Source: Incurvaria masculella | Lineage: Eukaryota; Arthropoda; Insecta; Lepidoptera; Incurvariidae | Reading direction: 5' to 3' | NCBI GenBank assembly: GCA_946894095.1 | Contig: OX335651.1 | Location: forward strand, 16,080,501-16,144,500 | Length of the DNA stretch: 64,000 nt | Shown here: in pieces, positions 46,901-58,484 of the stretch | Layout of the letters: each line of letters opens with the position of its first letter | How positions within the stretch are numbered: the stretch's first letter is position 1 | The notes under the pieces: generated by a model | Told to the model about the DNA's origin: nothing | Seen by the model: the letters and a program-made list of their open reading frames with translations, nothing else | Databases searched by the model: none | Made by a program: the position numbers and the translations under genes

Positions 46901-47483
46901 ATTCTGAACCCATGAGCAATAGTTTTCACACATTCTAAACTGTAGTCAAACAGTTTACCTGGTAGGTACCTCTGAGCATTCCCAGAGGTAGACGTTCGGC
47001 GTCGCGCTCGCGCGATCAACGCGTCTCTCATAACGCATCCAATGCGCTAGTGGCGCGATCACACAACGCATTCAATGCGCTGGTGGCGTAATCACACAAC
47101 CGCTCTCGTGCTGTTGAAACATCCTATACTCCCTAATCTCTTTCCATAGTTTCATAATATACATTAATAAATTACAACAACAATGTAATATGTTAAGAAT
47201 TGTTTACAACCATGATTTTATTTTTCCGTGAACTGACTAACCGCGTTTAACTATTCCCTGCTGACAATTTTACGTCTTATTACTTTTATATATTTTTATT
47301 CTTTTGCTTCAAGTATTTTCTTAGTTATTTTTCGTGAACAAATACGAATAATATGACTACGCTATTTTGACCCATTTTCTTTGTTGTGTCCTTTAGTAAC
47401 CTTGGTTCTTTTTAATTGTAGGATTTGCTTAAAGATATAAACAAGTCCTTGTCAACAAATCATCCTGTGGTCACGGCAACAGC
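40924..47483. other. Internal region of the giant element, non-coding
   Basis: 6.56 kb with strong strand bias: the + strand is C- and T-rich and G-poor over long stretches. It contains (GTTT)n at 41140-41180, degenerate CCTAA-rich sequence at 41220-41330, and poly-C tracts at 43417-43551 within a tandemly repeated segment (ATTCTAAACACYTCTACCC). Small repeats at 46990-47110 include CGCATYCAATGCGCT. The longest ORFs are about 100 codons with no retroviral motif. The absence of gag-pol is what makes this a LARD-like rather than an autonomous element. Confidence 0.8.
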
Positions 47484-50400
47484 TGTAAACCTCGAGACCC
47501 CCCCTTAAATAGACTCCTAGCCTACATTAGCTTATACATATCTAACCTAAGTTATGTACCTTATATTTCCCTTGGATACATCCTACATTAATTACCTATT
47601 TACCATGTATCCACTCGTCCCATTTGTTCTCCCCATTGGCTCGTGATCGTCCTATATGCTTTCATTATTTACATTACATAACCATTCGTCTAATATATTC
47701 CCATTTACTGTTTCCTGATTTGCTCACGTTAAATCTAGTTATTTTACTACATTACTTGCTTAGGTAACATGTATTCTCCTGAATATTGTTGCCAAATCCT
47801 CATTGGTGCTATGCCCTCCTCCTGTACCTAGCTGTCTGTCTCTTTCGGTTCTTCTAATCGGTTCCTTTCTCCCTATCCTAACCTGATACATAATCTCTCT
47901 CTCTCTCATACACGCGCTCTCACATACAAACACAAATCTGAATTGATTGGAATAGAGCATTTCAGCATGCCCAGAACTTCAAAAAAATTTTTACCCCATG
48001 GGGTAATGGTGACGCCCCTCACAGTCCAAGGTCCATCCATGGCACTGTTATCCCGCGTCCCCACATGATCGCCTTCCTGCCTTCAGGCTGTATATGCGAC
48101 CTCTGCTTCAAAAAGCGGCGGCCAACCATCCTGAATATGGCCTCTGAACACCAAGGCTCAATTCCCGTGTAGGGATATATGAGTTTATGTGGTTCATTAT
48201 ATACCAATTGGGGTATTGGATTTACAACATGACCACTATATATTTTGAGTGTCCACTGACAACGTCAAGTACGACACATTAGGTATCATAAGAATTTTCG
48301 TTTTGTCAGCCGATCAAACGGTGACTGAAAACTACGGCGGGTGACCATAGTTACGAATCTGTCTTGTACCAGCCCACATGAATGTAGGACATACCTCAGA
48401 CCCTCCCATCTGCCATTACTAATGCATGGACATAAGGGTAGTTTCGTGAACTGCTCCGGACGTACCAAAGCGTAGTCACTTTAAAGATTTTCGCGTCTAG
48501 TGACATTAGTCACACGCGTTGCCAAGCCTTTTCTGGACTCAGGGTAGGTCATGAGAGTGTCTCCACATTTTCACGGTTCCGGCACTTGGCAGATCGTGGT
48601 AAAGCCAATAAAGGCTTTCAGAAGAGCTGATAGAAACAGCATTTCAAGATAAGCGGTTATCCGCAGTCATGACAAACCCTCAAGGTTGTCGACTAATTTA
48701 AGCAGGGAAACAGGAAGTTGCCTGCGAAATGTACACTGAGGTCAATCCAAGATGGATATGCCTTCAGATTTTGTATTTATTAAGATAGTCAACCTGGTCG
48801 CCGGTTGTCAAGCGAACCAGGGTATGGCCTCCGCCTTCCTCTCAAGCGAGGTAACATTTTAATATTGGAACATGACTCCAAGGTCTAAATGCCAACAATT
48901 TAAAATACGGTGTCATAGTGTCATTTATGTTCAGAGAGATTTTTGGTATGTATTGTATTATCGTAGTGTAGTTTTGTGCGATAATGCCAATACTATATTT
49001 TCCTTTCAAGGTTCTCTAGAGTTTGACTGAGTATGAAAGTCTTAATGGGTTCCGGCTCCTTTCAGTATAAAGGGGTACCGCCCAATCTAACTTGAGGCTC
49101 AAATTCAGGATCCGCAGCTTCTCGGAATGTTCGTTAGTGATGCTACATTTACGTTTAAGGTACAATCAATCTGGCATTGAACCTCATAGAGATCCCAGAC
49201 CCGACCGAATGTCCCGTAATGCCTCGTTTTCTGGCTGCACTGCAAACAAAAATCCACATAGCGTGCACAAATATGTGGATTAGACATGCTTCCCACAACT
49301 CGACATCCATCGCCTTAACATTTCTGTGAAGAAATATCGTTTTATTCTTTTGTAGCTAGCTAGATAGATTTTTGTCTAGAAAAGCGAACCGGTGTACGTG
49401 ACAGTTCCGTTGCCCCACTATGGACTCTCGGTCCTACTATTCAACACTGATCCTAGGAATTTAATATCTTTCTGGTTCAGCGTGCGCTGACGCACTCCCT
49501 CATTTCACTCACACCCAAACACTCCTAAGCCCTTCCTAAATATAGTCCATATAAATCAAACACAGAAACCCATCCTCCTGTGAGGCGAGATTTTATTCCA
49601 CGTAAAACCACAGCCTGTGACCCTCGTCCGAGGCATCGGACCTTCAATACCCACGTGAGGCCCTTCCTGAATACTGTATACATTATTCGAACACAGAAAA
49701 CCCTCCCCCTGTAGAGCAAGATTGTATTCCACGTAAAACCACGGCCTGTAACCCTCGTCCGAGTCGACGAACCATCATTACACACGCGAGGTCCTTCCTA
49801 AATATAGTACAAATTATCTGAGCTCAAAAGAACCCTCCCCACTGTAACCAGGGATTTTATTCCACTTAAAACTTTACCTAGAACTTTATAAAATCTCCTT
49901 CCATACTATTCGTTATTCAAAATGCAGTACATCCTCATATCTAATCCTTCATCCAATGCGCTTGCGCATCTTCCAGGCCGCGCGAGCTTCGATATACAAT
50001 CAATACATATGCCGTCACCTCCCCCACACGGGGCTCCTCCTCGCAGTTTGCTACCGTTTCTGGTCCCCAAAAATATGTACAGACTTACCAAGGTCCAGTG
50101 CCGTCCATTCTTTCACTCTATTTTAACAAAAGCTGTTTGCAAATCTACCTACTCTGCAAGAAAACATAGATTATTTAGCTAACTCATCTCGTTCCTAAAT
50201 TTGCACTTTTGCTACTTTCTCAAACTCAATGACTCGTTTCAATGTCCCCAAACAAAATCTAAACGAGGGAAAAGACTTTGCAGGTGCAAATTCCTTAGTA
50301 AAACACTTCCGCGTATTCAACCTACGTGCCGTAAGCCCTGAATAGAGGCATACTGCCCCAGAGACTCGCTCGCCACCGACTGACGAGGGACGCGCGCGCC

Positions 50401-50894
50401 TTTTCTGTTCTAGGCTCTGATCCCCCTCGCCCCTCCCTTGGAATCCCGCCATTTTTCGAGTGGTCATGCGCACTCTCCCCTCTCCCCCGCTCATCTTTCC
50501 TCCCGGCTCCCCTCTGCCCTGTGATGCGCAGTCGCTCAGGGTCATACCTCCGCCCCCTCTGTACCCGCTCTCCACCCCTCGCCCGGCGTTGGCCTTGGGC
50601 GCGTGAGTCGTGTTCTTATTATTTTATTATTATTTACCTGTCGCTAAGCAGAGCATTATTCGAGTACTTTCGAACGTTGTACCTGCGCGATCGCTCAGGG
50701 TCATACCTCCGCCCCCTCTACGCCCCTCAGCCTGCGATGACCTTGATTTTATGTTTAGTCAGATGTGCGTAAAACAAAAGTATTATTTTTACTTGTCGCT
50801 AAGCGGCATCGCGACGCAACTTTCATATGCCTATAGGATGCTACTTTGTTGTATTTATATATCATGTTTTGAGTGTGGAGGCTGGCCGTCCACA
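47484..50894. repeat. Right LTR of the giant element (3,411 bp)
   Basis: Collinear with the left LTR at an offset of 9,971 bp throughout. Differences noticed by eye: near 47495 (C/G), 47792 (T/C), 48532 (C/T), 48642 (G/T), 48936 (T/G) and 49028 (G/C). No indel. All small ORFs here duplicate those of the left copy. Confidence 0.9.
49530..49873. repeat. 131-bp tandem repeat inside the right LTR
   Basis: Same array as 39559-39902, shifted by 9,971 bp. Confidence 0.9.
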
Positions 50895-50992
50895 CATTGA
50901 ACATAACGATTTATTCAACTTCAATTATTTACCATTAATATTTGTGTACCTTATTTTTTTCTCACAAATCACCTTTGTATATCACCTTTCGA

Positions 50993-51385
50993 GCGGCTCG
51001 TAGCATAGTGGCGCGGGGACTGGCCTAGCGTACCAAAGGCCTGAGTTCAATATAGACATGCACCACTGTCTTTCTCTTTACGAGTTCGATAAGTGCATTT
51101 CGTCACGAATGCGAGCTGCTCCATGGTTCGGAAACAATGTACAACTGTAGGTAGGTGGTAGAGTTTAAGCCCGCCCGGGTTGGTACCATCGCATTGAATG
51201 AAAATATGGTCGAAGCGGCAATGAGAAATTGTCCGTGTTTTCCATCCAGTTCAATGTAGCCGTACTCATAAAGGGAAGGTCCTGGCATGGCATCAAATTC
51301 CTTCGGGAATATGGTGTATTGGGCTAATATCATAACGGCAGTTGTGTGGTATTAGCCATCCATGTCAGGTCGCATAAAAAAAAAA
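50993..51385 (+). mobile_element. SINE with tRNA-like head
   Basis: The head GGCTCGTAGCATAGTGGCGC has a pol III A-box-like segment (TAGCATAGTGG) and CTGAGTTCAATATAG a B-box-like one. It continues into CTTTCTCTTTACGAGTTCGA and then a body shared with the 5S-headed SINE at 52718: CCCGCCCGGGTTGGTACCAT, CCATCCAGTTCAATGTAGCC, GTGTGGTATTAGCCATCCAT and an A9 tail. Retroposed by LINE machinery; non-coding. Confidence 0.85.
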
Positions 51386-51944
51386 GCTCGCGTAGTTATC
51401 TGATGAAGTAACAAAATTTAAATGATTTAAGCCAAAACCAACTGAAAAAAAATGTTATAAAGACAACCCTGAACCGAAACGTGAGCGACTCAAATTATTT
51501 ACCAACGTATATTTGTGTGACTACATTTTTCTTTTATTAAATATACGAACACGAATAATGTCCGGCGGCAGGCAGTTGAACATCTTGGGTACACATACTC
51601 TTAGTTACGGATCAATAGGAATGTAATGAACCGCCTTTGTTCTGAAGATACGAGACAAATCGAATGTTCTCACAAATTATAGAACAATAACTCGACCCCA
51701 GTTATCCGTGCTGATGATTTATTTCGTTACCTACGCCTTCTGTGTATGTACTGATGAAGCAAACACGAGTTCAATTCACGGATAGAAGTGAAAAGTTTAC
51801 GCTTAGCTTTCGCCTGACGTAATCGTTCAATATTAGAATAATTAGTAAAAAGTAAAATAATTAGAAAGTTCCTGACTCGAGGCAGTCAATCTTAGCTTCA
51901 TAACTTAAGACGGTCGTTACCCTATCCATTTGCATGGTCTAAAT
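51386..51944. other. Intron sequence
   Basis: No supported feature. Confidence 0.45.
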
Positions 51945-52300
51945 GTTGTACTAGATTTTTAAATTTTTGATTCCAAAATATATTGTTGAAACTTGAGTCT
52001 GTATGTTTTTATTTTCTTAATTTACCTGTTACCCTGCCAATGACTGGAAAACATTGGCTGTTAAACGTTGGAAAAAAAAAATTTTTTACTGTCATTTTAG
52101 ATTTTTTAAGGAAAAATACAGATTTTAAATATGATAAAATACAGGATTAATCTTTCAAGTGATTTAAAATGGTAATCAAATCTGTCAACTTTTAAGGGTA
52201 GATAACCGTGAGGGCCTGGAAGACGATTTCGCTAGTTTAATTCGCAGTCAGCGTGCAACATTGTGCCTTGGCCAATGGAATGCGAAATAATTTCTTCAAA
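51945..52300 (-). repeat. Interspersed repeat family R1, copy 3 (inverted)
   Basis: The reverse complement contains TTCCATTGGCCAAGGCACAA, CGACTGCGAATTAAACTAGC-like sequence and CAACAATATATTTTGGAATC, collinear with 4496-4945. Confidence 0.7.
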
Positions 52301-52717
52301 TTTACACATCACAGAGCCCCGTTACTTCTACGACAGTCATAAGTCAAGAAACTAGGTTCTTCAGGATCCAGTTCATGCATAGGTGCAGCCATAGCCATCT
52401 TGTAGAATGCATCAAGAAGGTACATCTTGCAGAAGAACCAAGCTATCCAACAGTGAAAACAGCGTTCGAATCCATGTTGTTTTTAAACACAAGAATAATA
52501 TAATCACAGCTCAGTGACCTGTTGAAACAGCGATATGATAAAAAGGTCAAAGCCTTGGCAAAGAACCAACCAATAGGACAATAAAAACCTCATTGGAATT
52601 CCTTCTGTGGTTTTGAGGGAGAAAAGTTGATGATTGACCTTGATGAAACAGCGTGATGATAAATACTCGTAGCCTCAAATTGAGTCTCAAAGTCTGAGTA
52701 ATAAATAAACGGGGGTC
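52301..52717. other. Intron sequence
   Basis: No supported feature. Confidence 0.45.
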
Positions 52718-53104
52718 CGTCAGCCTCAGTGGCCCAGTTGCGCGACACTTCGGCGATCGCTCTCCGAAGTTAAGCAACGCTGGGTCCGGTCTGGTCTTGG
52801 ATGGGTGACCATTCGACCGTTGAGAGAGGCTGGCCGTGGTTCGGATTCCACGTTAAGCTGTAGGTCCCCTTCCTTACTTACTAGGTGGTAGGGTTTATCC
52901 CGCCCGGGTTGGTACCATCGCATTGGATGAACGATGGTCGAAGCGGCAATGAAAATTGTCCGTGTTTTCCATCCAGTTCAATGTAGCCGTGCAATATAAG
53001 GAAGGTCCTGGCATGGCACCTAATTCCCATGTGGTGTGTTGGGCTAATACCATGACAGAACGTGTGGTATTAGCCATCCATGTCCAGTCACATAAAAAAA
53101 AAAA
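52718..53104 (+). mobile_element. SINE with 5S-rRNA-derived head (SINE3-like)
   Basis: 52754-52809 reads CTCCGAAGTTAAGCAACGCT ... GGTCTTGGATGGGTGACC, which is the internal promoter region (A box, intermediate element, C box) of 5S rRNA. From TGGTTCGGATTCCACG onward it joins the same body as the tRNA-headed SINE at 50993 (GCCCGGGTTGGTACCATCG, CCATCCAGTTCAATGTAGCC, GTGTGGTATTAGCCATCC) and ends in poly-A. The 5S part is too diverged and lacks its ends, so it is not a 5S gene. Confidence 0.85.
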
Positions 53105-53794
53105 GAATAAAAGGAATCATTTTAAATCACGCATTGAACAGTTTGTGAGAATTTTTAGATTTTACAGTAGGGATCCTCAATCAAAGAATTATATAAACTA
53201 CCATCCTCAGTTAAATAAAAAATATAAACTAAACAGGTGCTAAATCATAAAAGAAAGACACTCTGAATGTTTGAAGTGTCTTGGTTCAATAGTTATAGAT
53301 AGTTATAGTTATTTTTATAGGTGTAGTTAGTACACATTTTTTTATGATGATGATTGCGTGTTCCTGGTATCTGAACAATATGTAGGCCAAAGAGGTTCCA
53401 AAAGGGATCAGAATTTCTCGCGACTGGAACTTCAAAACAGATGAAATAGTGAGAGGCGATTTCCCTTTGAGCTTTGTGGTCGATCGCAACTTTAACAGTT
53501 GGCATTTTTGGCCTGGTCGTTATTTATGTAGGACCCGAGGGAGACAGGAATTGTGGTAATTTTACGATTGAATAGAAACAGTACAATGGCTGGGATCCTT
53601 CTCTGTTTGAATCTTTCGGCTGAGGTTATTCTCAAAAGGTTGGATTTATTCGCTGAAAAGAAAGGGCTACTCACAATAACAGCGATCATTATTTCTTACT
53701 TCTATTGGAAAATTATATCATGCTTAGGATCTACACGAAACAGGACCGCTGAATTTTAGGGTCTCGTAGGCAAAACTAGAAACATATATCCTAG
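53105..53794. other. Intron sequence
   Basis: No supported feature. Overlapping 60-70-codon ORFs on both strands have no family signature. Confidence 0.45.
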
Positions 53795-54171
53795 ACTAGC
53801 AGCCCGTCCCGGCTTTGCACGGGCATAATATAATTGAAAAAATATTATTTTGACCCAATGATACACAAATAAACCCCTTTACGTAGAGTTCCTAAAAAAA
53901 GAGCATATACCTACATTGAAATATTCTAAATAAAATTACAATAACAAATTTTGTGAATATATTTTTTTTCTTTTCTTGTATTTTTTACTTTTATGTATTT
54001 TTCATACTATTAATTATTTTAAAAAGGTCATAACCACAAAACAAAGCCATTAAATAAATAATTTATTGAGTTAAAGCCAGGGAGTAAACATTATTTGATG
54101 TTGTTTTATTTTTCACTAAATAATTAGCTTAACTGTTATTATGATACTTTTGAGATTACCGCGGTCGTTAG

Positions 54172-54262
54172 ACATGTTTGAAAAATGTTACGGCTTTTGA
54201 GAATGTCTTTGGAGAATGTATCTTCCTGCCGCGTGAAAAGCCGTAACATTTTTCAAACATGT
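54172..54262. repeat. 27-bp perfect hairpin
   Basis: ACATGTTTGAAAAATGTTAC...CTTTT (54172-54198) and its exact reverse complement (54236-54262) with a 37-base spacer. Confidence 0.9.
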
Positions 54263-54318
54263 TTAACTTTCATCAGCTACCTACAACTACTACTATAACC
54301 TACAACTAAAAAGTATTT

Positions 54319-54377
54319 GGCTGGAGAAAAATTGGAGAGGCGTATGTCCAGCAGTGGACGCAAACACGCTGACTGAC
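54319..54377 (+). mobile_element. 59-bp dead-on-arrival LINE insertion with 11-bp target duplication
   Basis: GGAGAGGCGTATGTCCAGCA and GTGGACGCAAACACGCTGAC encode the last residues of the RTE-like LINE also found at 2032 (minus). The flanks AAAAAGTATTT at 54308-54318 and 54378-54388 are perfect duplicates. This is target-primed reverse transcription that aborted almost at once. Confidence 0.9.
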
Positions 54378-55193
54378 AAAAAGTATTTAATCGAAAATCA
54401 TAAAAACGATTTAAGTCACTTATTTATTAGGATAACTAAATGTACAACATATATTAATGGGTCTAGTTCTGAAAATAACTTTTTGAATGCGTTTAGTTAC
54501 CTACTAAACTAATAATCATCAATCGACAAAATATTATCAAGCGACAATTTCTTAAATTCCGCACACGGCTGCTGCATAGGTAGCCGACTGACTCCCCTCC
54601 CGTACCTCTGAGTGACGCCTACAAACTCTAAAACGCATAGTTTGCCGAGGGGAGTTTTTTCTATTTTTTTAACTCATGATATCTTTCGAATGAAATGTCG
54701 GAATCGAATAATTCAAAAAGTAATATGAAGGTATTGAAACAGTCTTAAATAATAATTTATTTATTTTGATAAGTATTCATATCTAGGTACAAATAAAGAG
54801 CCTTTTCTAGCGGCGGTATTTAAATTTTTATTTTAAAATAAATGCACACTTATTGTGACATAACTATAATAGTTAGATGTATGCTGTCGCGACATTTTTT
54901 GTAGATAATAATGTGTTCTATAAAATTGTACTACATCATTTTGTTCTATCGTGAATAGTTTTCGCAGCGCACGCGATGTAAGGAACATTCTTGGTAATTT
55001 TTTTGCACCTTGGGTTACGTTATCGGAGTTTTGGTGGAGGATGCCTAATTTTTTTAAGAAACATAGTCTATGTCCCTCGGATAGACTGTAGCTTTCCAAC
55101 GGTGAAATAATTTTTCAAATCCGTTCAGTAGTTTCAGAGCCTATTCGGTTCAAATACACAAACAATCAAATCTTTCCTCTTTATATAATAAGT

Positions 55194-57300
55194 ACTAGCT
55201 GAGGTACCCGGCTCCGCTCGGGTCAATGTCTTTTTGGACTGATATCGGGCTGAAACCCAAAGGGCTGGCCCAAAAGGCTAGTTGAACTACTTTACTAACA
55301 GAAGATTAAACAATGTATCTAACAAAAAAAAAACTGGATCAAAATCCGTTGAGCCGATGTGGCATGATTGAATAAGAAAACATCCAAATACTGCCATTTA
55401 TAAATTCAGTGGAAGAAATGTACTTGAATATATTGCAAAATATTAGGGCCAATTACTGAATTGTTTTTTAAAAGCATTTGCCGCCGCGCTGGGGCGATCC
55501 TGCACTGGCACTACTACACATTGCCATGTACGGAAAACATGGACATTTTTATTGCCGGTTCGACCATCCATCATTCACAGTGCGATGGTACGTAACAACT
55601 CGAGCGGGATTCACCCTACAACCTAGGTAGTAAGAAAGGGGAGCTATTTTTTACGTGGAATCCGTACCACAACCAGCATTAACATCGAAAACGGCCACCC
55701 ATCCAAACCCCGACCGCGCCCATAGGTCCTGTACGAAGATGCAATCCACATATTAATCGAGTGAGTAGTTCGTAAGTTATGAGCCTTTAATCGCAACAGT
55801 CACCCCTCTCGTGATCTAGAGTGATGTACTCTGCCAAATTTCACGTGCAGGAGCAGTCCACTTATTGTTTTGTTATAAATATGTAACCCTCACTCCTCTG
55901 GTAAGTTAGCGTGATGCCTATACGGCTAGACTCAGATACAAACCTCATCTAAATTGGGTAATTGGTTCTCATGTTATAAGCATTTCATACTACTGGTCCC
56001 CTCTCTGGTAATTTAGCGTGATGCTTAGTAGCCCTAAAATTGCGGAAATAAATCGAGCTATACGGAGGTACAATTATCAGCTAAGTATCTGCTTGGCTCC
56101 CTGGACTCGATACAGCGTCGTGCCGTGCGTCTCGTCGACGATCCCAAGGTATCCCTAAATTTAGAGACCCTTCAACTCCGAAGGGATGTAGGGTCTCTCG
56201 ATGTATTCTATCGTCTTTATCATGGAGAGTGCCCTTCGGAGCTGCACAACGCTGTCCCTCCGTCCCATTTCTACCACCGCACAACGCGGAACAGGCAGGG
56301 TATGCACCCATTCACTGTCGACATTCCCAAAATAAGAACCCACCGATCCTCTATATATTTTTTCTATAGGGTCGGTAATCTATGGAATCGACTCCATACC
56401 GATATATTTCCCCCAAAGTCCCCCGGGGTCGTTCAAACATGGGGTGAAGGAGCACCTGGCCGGCCGGCATGGTTTTCGTATCCCCCGTTGAAAGTTCAAA
56501 ATACCGCGCTTGGCTTAGTACTAATCTAACAAACAAAAAATAAGAAACCGTTCAACTGAAACCGTAATATCTTAACAATATGCCTTTAAACAATCAACCT
56601 TAAAAGCCTAAACTAATGTGTGTAGCTAGGACACGGCTAATTGCTAAGTTAGCATACCGCGCGGGTTGGTAGAAACAATACAAACAATTTACGTAAAAAA
56701 CCTCATACTAATCCGTGTACCACACGACCACGGAGCGATGATCTCTGCAACCGCGTCTATCGTTAGCAATCGCGGGAAGCCGACTGGCGAGGGGCGCGGG
56801 CAGCATTGCCGATCGCTTGAAGCAATCGGGGACTTTGGATTTCATCTTCTCCCGAAAGTTGTTCGGACGGCCGTCGACTGCACGAACTTTTATTTTGCTC
56901 ATTCGAATTGAAAATTTCGTTCCTATTCCGGATTTTTACGGAATTCCGGGAATCCTAAGAACGTTTTTGGGCAATTGTGGTTATCGGCAACGCTGGTAGC
57001 CGCTTCGCGCGCTCGCGCGTGGTACCTTCGGCTCTTCTCGGCAATACTCGGTCCTCGTCGGGTGGCCACCGCCGCCGTCTCGGCCCTCGCCGCGCTATCA
57101 TTTCGTTTTTGCTCCGCGCTCTCAATATTTTTCTTTTTGCTCGGCTCCTAAGGGTCGTTACGTGATGTTCAATAGCTTAAAGCCTTCCTTAAGAATTAGG
57201 CTAACGAATGTAAAAATATGTTTTCAAACCTGACTGGCAGTTCCAGAGATTAGGGCGTTCAAACAAAAAAACAAACAAACTCTTCAGCTTTATTATATTA
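55194..57300 (+). mobile_element. Composite ACTAGCTG-type element, about 2.1 kb
   Basis: It starts ACTAGCTGAGGTACCCGGCT and ends CAAACAAACTCTTCAGCTTT with an AT-rich tail, as in the copy at 6508. Inside are an inverted stretch of the SINE body (about 55535-55690: GTGCGATGGTACG, ACGTGGAATCCGTACCAC) and a LINE C-terminus (56085-56525). A GC-rich segment at 57000-57110 corresponds to 6580-6640. Confidence 0.65.
56085..56525 (+). pseudogene. LINE (jockey/CR1-like) reverse transcriptase C-terminal fragment
   Basis: The frame from about 56100 reads RRAVRLVDDPKVSLNLETL, then QLRRDVGSLDVFYRLYHGEC, PSELHNAVPP, RTTRNRQ, RTHRSS and VGNLWNRLHTDIFPP. This is the conserved C-terminal region after the RT domain in jockey/CR1-type LINEs. 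A frameshift near 56420-56430 moves the rest (KEHLAGRHGFRIPR) to another frame. There is no upstream RT or endonuclease, so it cannot move itself. Related scrambled copies are at 24140-24720. Confidence 0.8.
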
Positions 57301-57943
57301 GTATAGAAGTATAGATAGAGTATAGATTAGAGAGCTCCGATAATAAACGCGTCCGATCGCTGCTAAATTCAAAGTGCTAGAACCGCGGCCTCCGACGCAC
57401 TATTTATAGGCACGCTCCTACCGCCCCGGCCGGCCGGTACTGCCGCAAACCTACGTCCCGCAATTTTTAAATCCGTAATATCTTCGAAAATATTCATTTA
57501 AATCATATGATGTAAACGGCCATATAAATCTATATTAAATCAACAATGTATTTAAGGTATTTAATTGGATAAGGATTAATGCTGTATTGGTTAAATCGCC
57601 TCGAAAATTAGCCATTATTTGTCGTAAAAAGTTAATGACAAAACAATTTTATTGTGGTATATCCATAATATATAGACATATACCATCGCGGAGTTTTCTG
57701 TAGACTTTTTCAATGTGTACAATACTTAGTACATTATTTCGATAAATCTCGTAGGATTCAGCCTGCGTTTGCAATGTAAGCGGAAAAAAATTAATTTATT
57801 ACGACATCACATTGGAAACCTCAAAAATAACAGTATTTCTCCACTATTTAATGGATGTTATTATACATGTAAACCTTCCTCTTTTATCACTCTATCTATT
57901 ATAAAAAACTGCATCAAAATCCGTTGCGTAGTTTTAATATTCC
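57301..57943. other. Intron sequence
   Basis: A GC-rich patch at 57400-57460 (CCGGCCGGCCGG) and otherwise AT-rich sequence; nothing recognised. Confidence 0.45.
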
Positions 57944-58484
57944 GGGAGGTCACAACATTTTTGGTCACGATAAGGTGAATGGCTGAATCTGGGTTTACAT
58001 GTTAGAGACCAACCCTCTGATGCCATATATGTCGGTCTGACCGTGCCAAGTGGTTGCGTTATCTAGATTGGCTATTTAAAAAAGATGCTGGTATATACCT
58101 GCTGATGAATATACTGATTGTGTGGAAACATTGATACCTAATAATTATCCAACAATAACCAGTCGGCTTTTTTATTAAATACTTAAATATACTTAAAGTT
58201 ATATCTGTAACCTAAATCGCTTATAACTACGAAATGAAACCAAAGATTTGTTCAGTTTTTGCATTGCTAAGCAAGTATGTACTGATACTTTCATGTTTCG
58301 TCATTTGCATCCATTTACCTTATCGTATTTTTATTTTGTCGCCATAACTACTTTTTCAGGCACCTTATCTACGTAACGCAACCACTTGGAACAGGCAGAC
58401 TGACACATTTAGCATCAGACGGTTGGTCCCGTGAACCCAGTTTCAGCCGTTTACGTTATCGTTACCATTTTTGTTGCGACCTCC
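57944..58484. mobile_element. MITE with long (about 100-bp) imperfect inverted repeats
   Basis: Left GGAGGTCACAACATTTTTGG ... GGCTGAATCTGGGTTTACA ... CCAAGTGGTTGCGTTA. The right end is the inverted form (TAACGCAACCACTTGG ... AACCCAGTTTCAGCC ... TTTTTGTTGCGACCTCC). The interior is about 300 bp of AT-rich non-coding sequence. Confidence 0.85.

Larger units (their letters stand above)
37513..50894. mobile_element. Giant non-autonomous LTR retrotransposon (LARD-like), 13.4 kb
   Basis: Two direct repeats of exactly 3,411 bp (37513-40923 and 47484-50894) flank 6,560 bp. Both repeats begin TGTAAACCTC and end GGCCGTCCACA, giving the TG...CA ends of LTRs. CATT at 37509-37512 and again at 50895-50898 is a 4-bp target duplication, which LTR integrases make. 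The repeats differ at about six positions by eye, so insertion is recent. No gag, protease, RT, RNase H or integrase frame was seen. A purine-rich GGGGGCGGC lies against the left repeat when read on the minus strand, weakly suggesting minus orientation. No convincing primer-binding site was found. A segmental duplication would not explain the CATT and TG/CA ends. Confidence 0.85.
53795..55193 (+). mobile_element. ACTAGCAGCCCGTCCCGGC-type element, about 1.4 kb with inserts
   Basis: The start ACTAGCAGCCCGTCCCGGCT and the end CAAATCCGTTCAGTAGTTTC ... CTTTATATAATAAGT are the hallmark borders of a common lepidopteran repeat. Inside are a 27-bp hairpin (54172) and a short LINE insertion (54319). 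The next element starts directly at 55194. The minus-strand 88-codon ORF near the end is unassigned. Confidence 0.65.

Noticed and set aside
37513..50894. A tandem gene or segmental duplication
   Set aside because: TG...CA ends plus a 4-bp target duplication fit LTR insertion better; no host sequence outside the repeats is duplicated.
52754..52809. A functional 5S rRNA gene
   Set aside because: The 5' and 3' ends of 5S are missing or diverged and the sequence runs into a SINE body with a poly-A tail.
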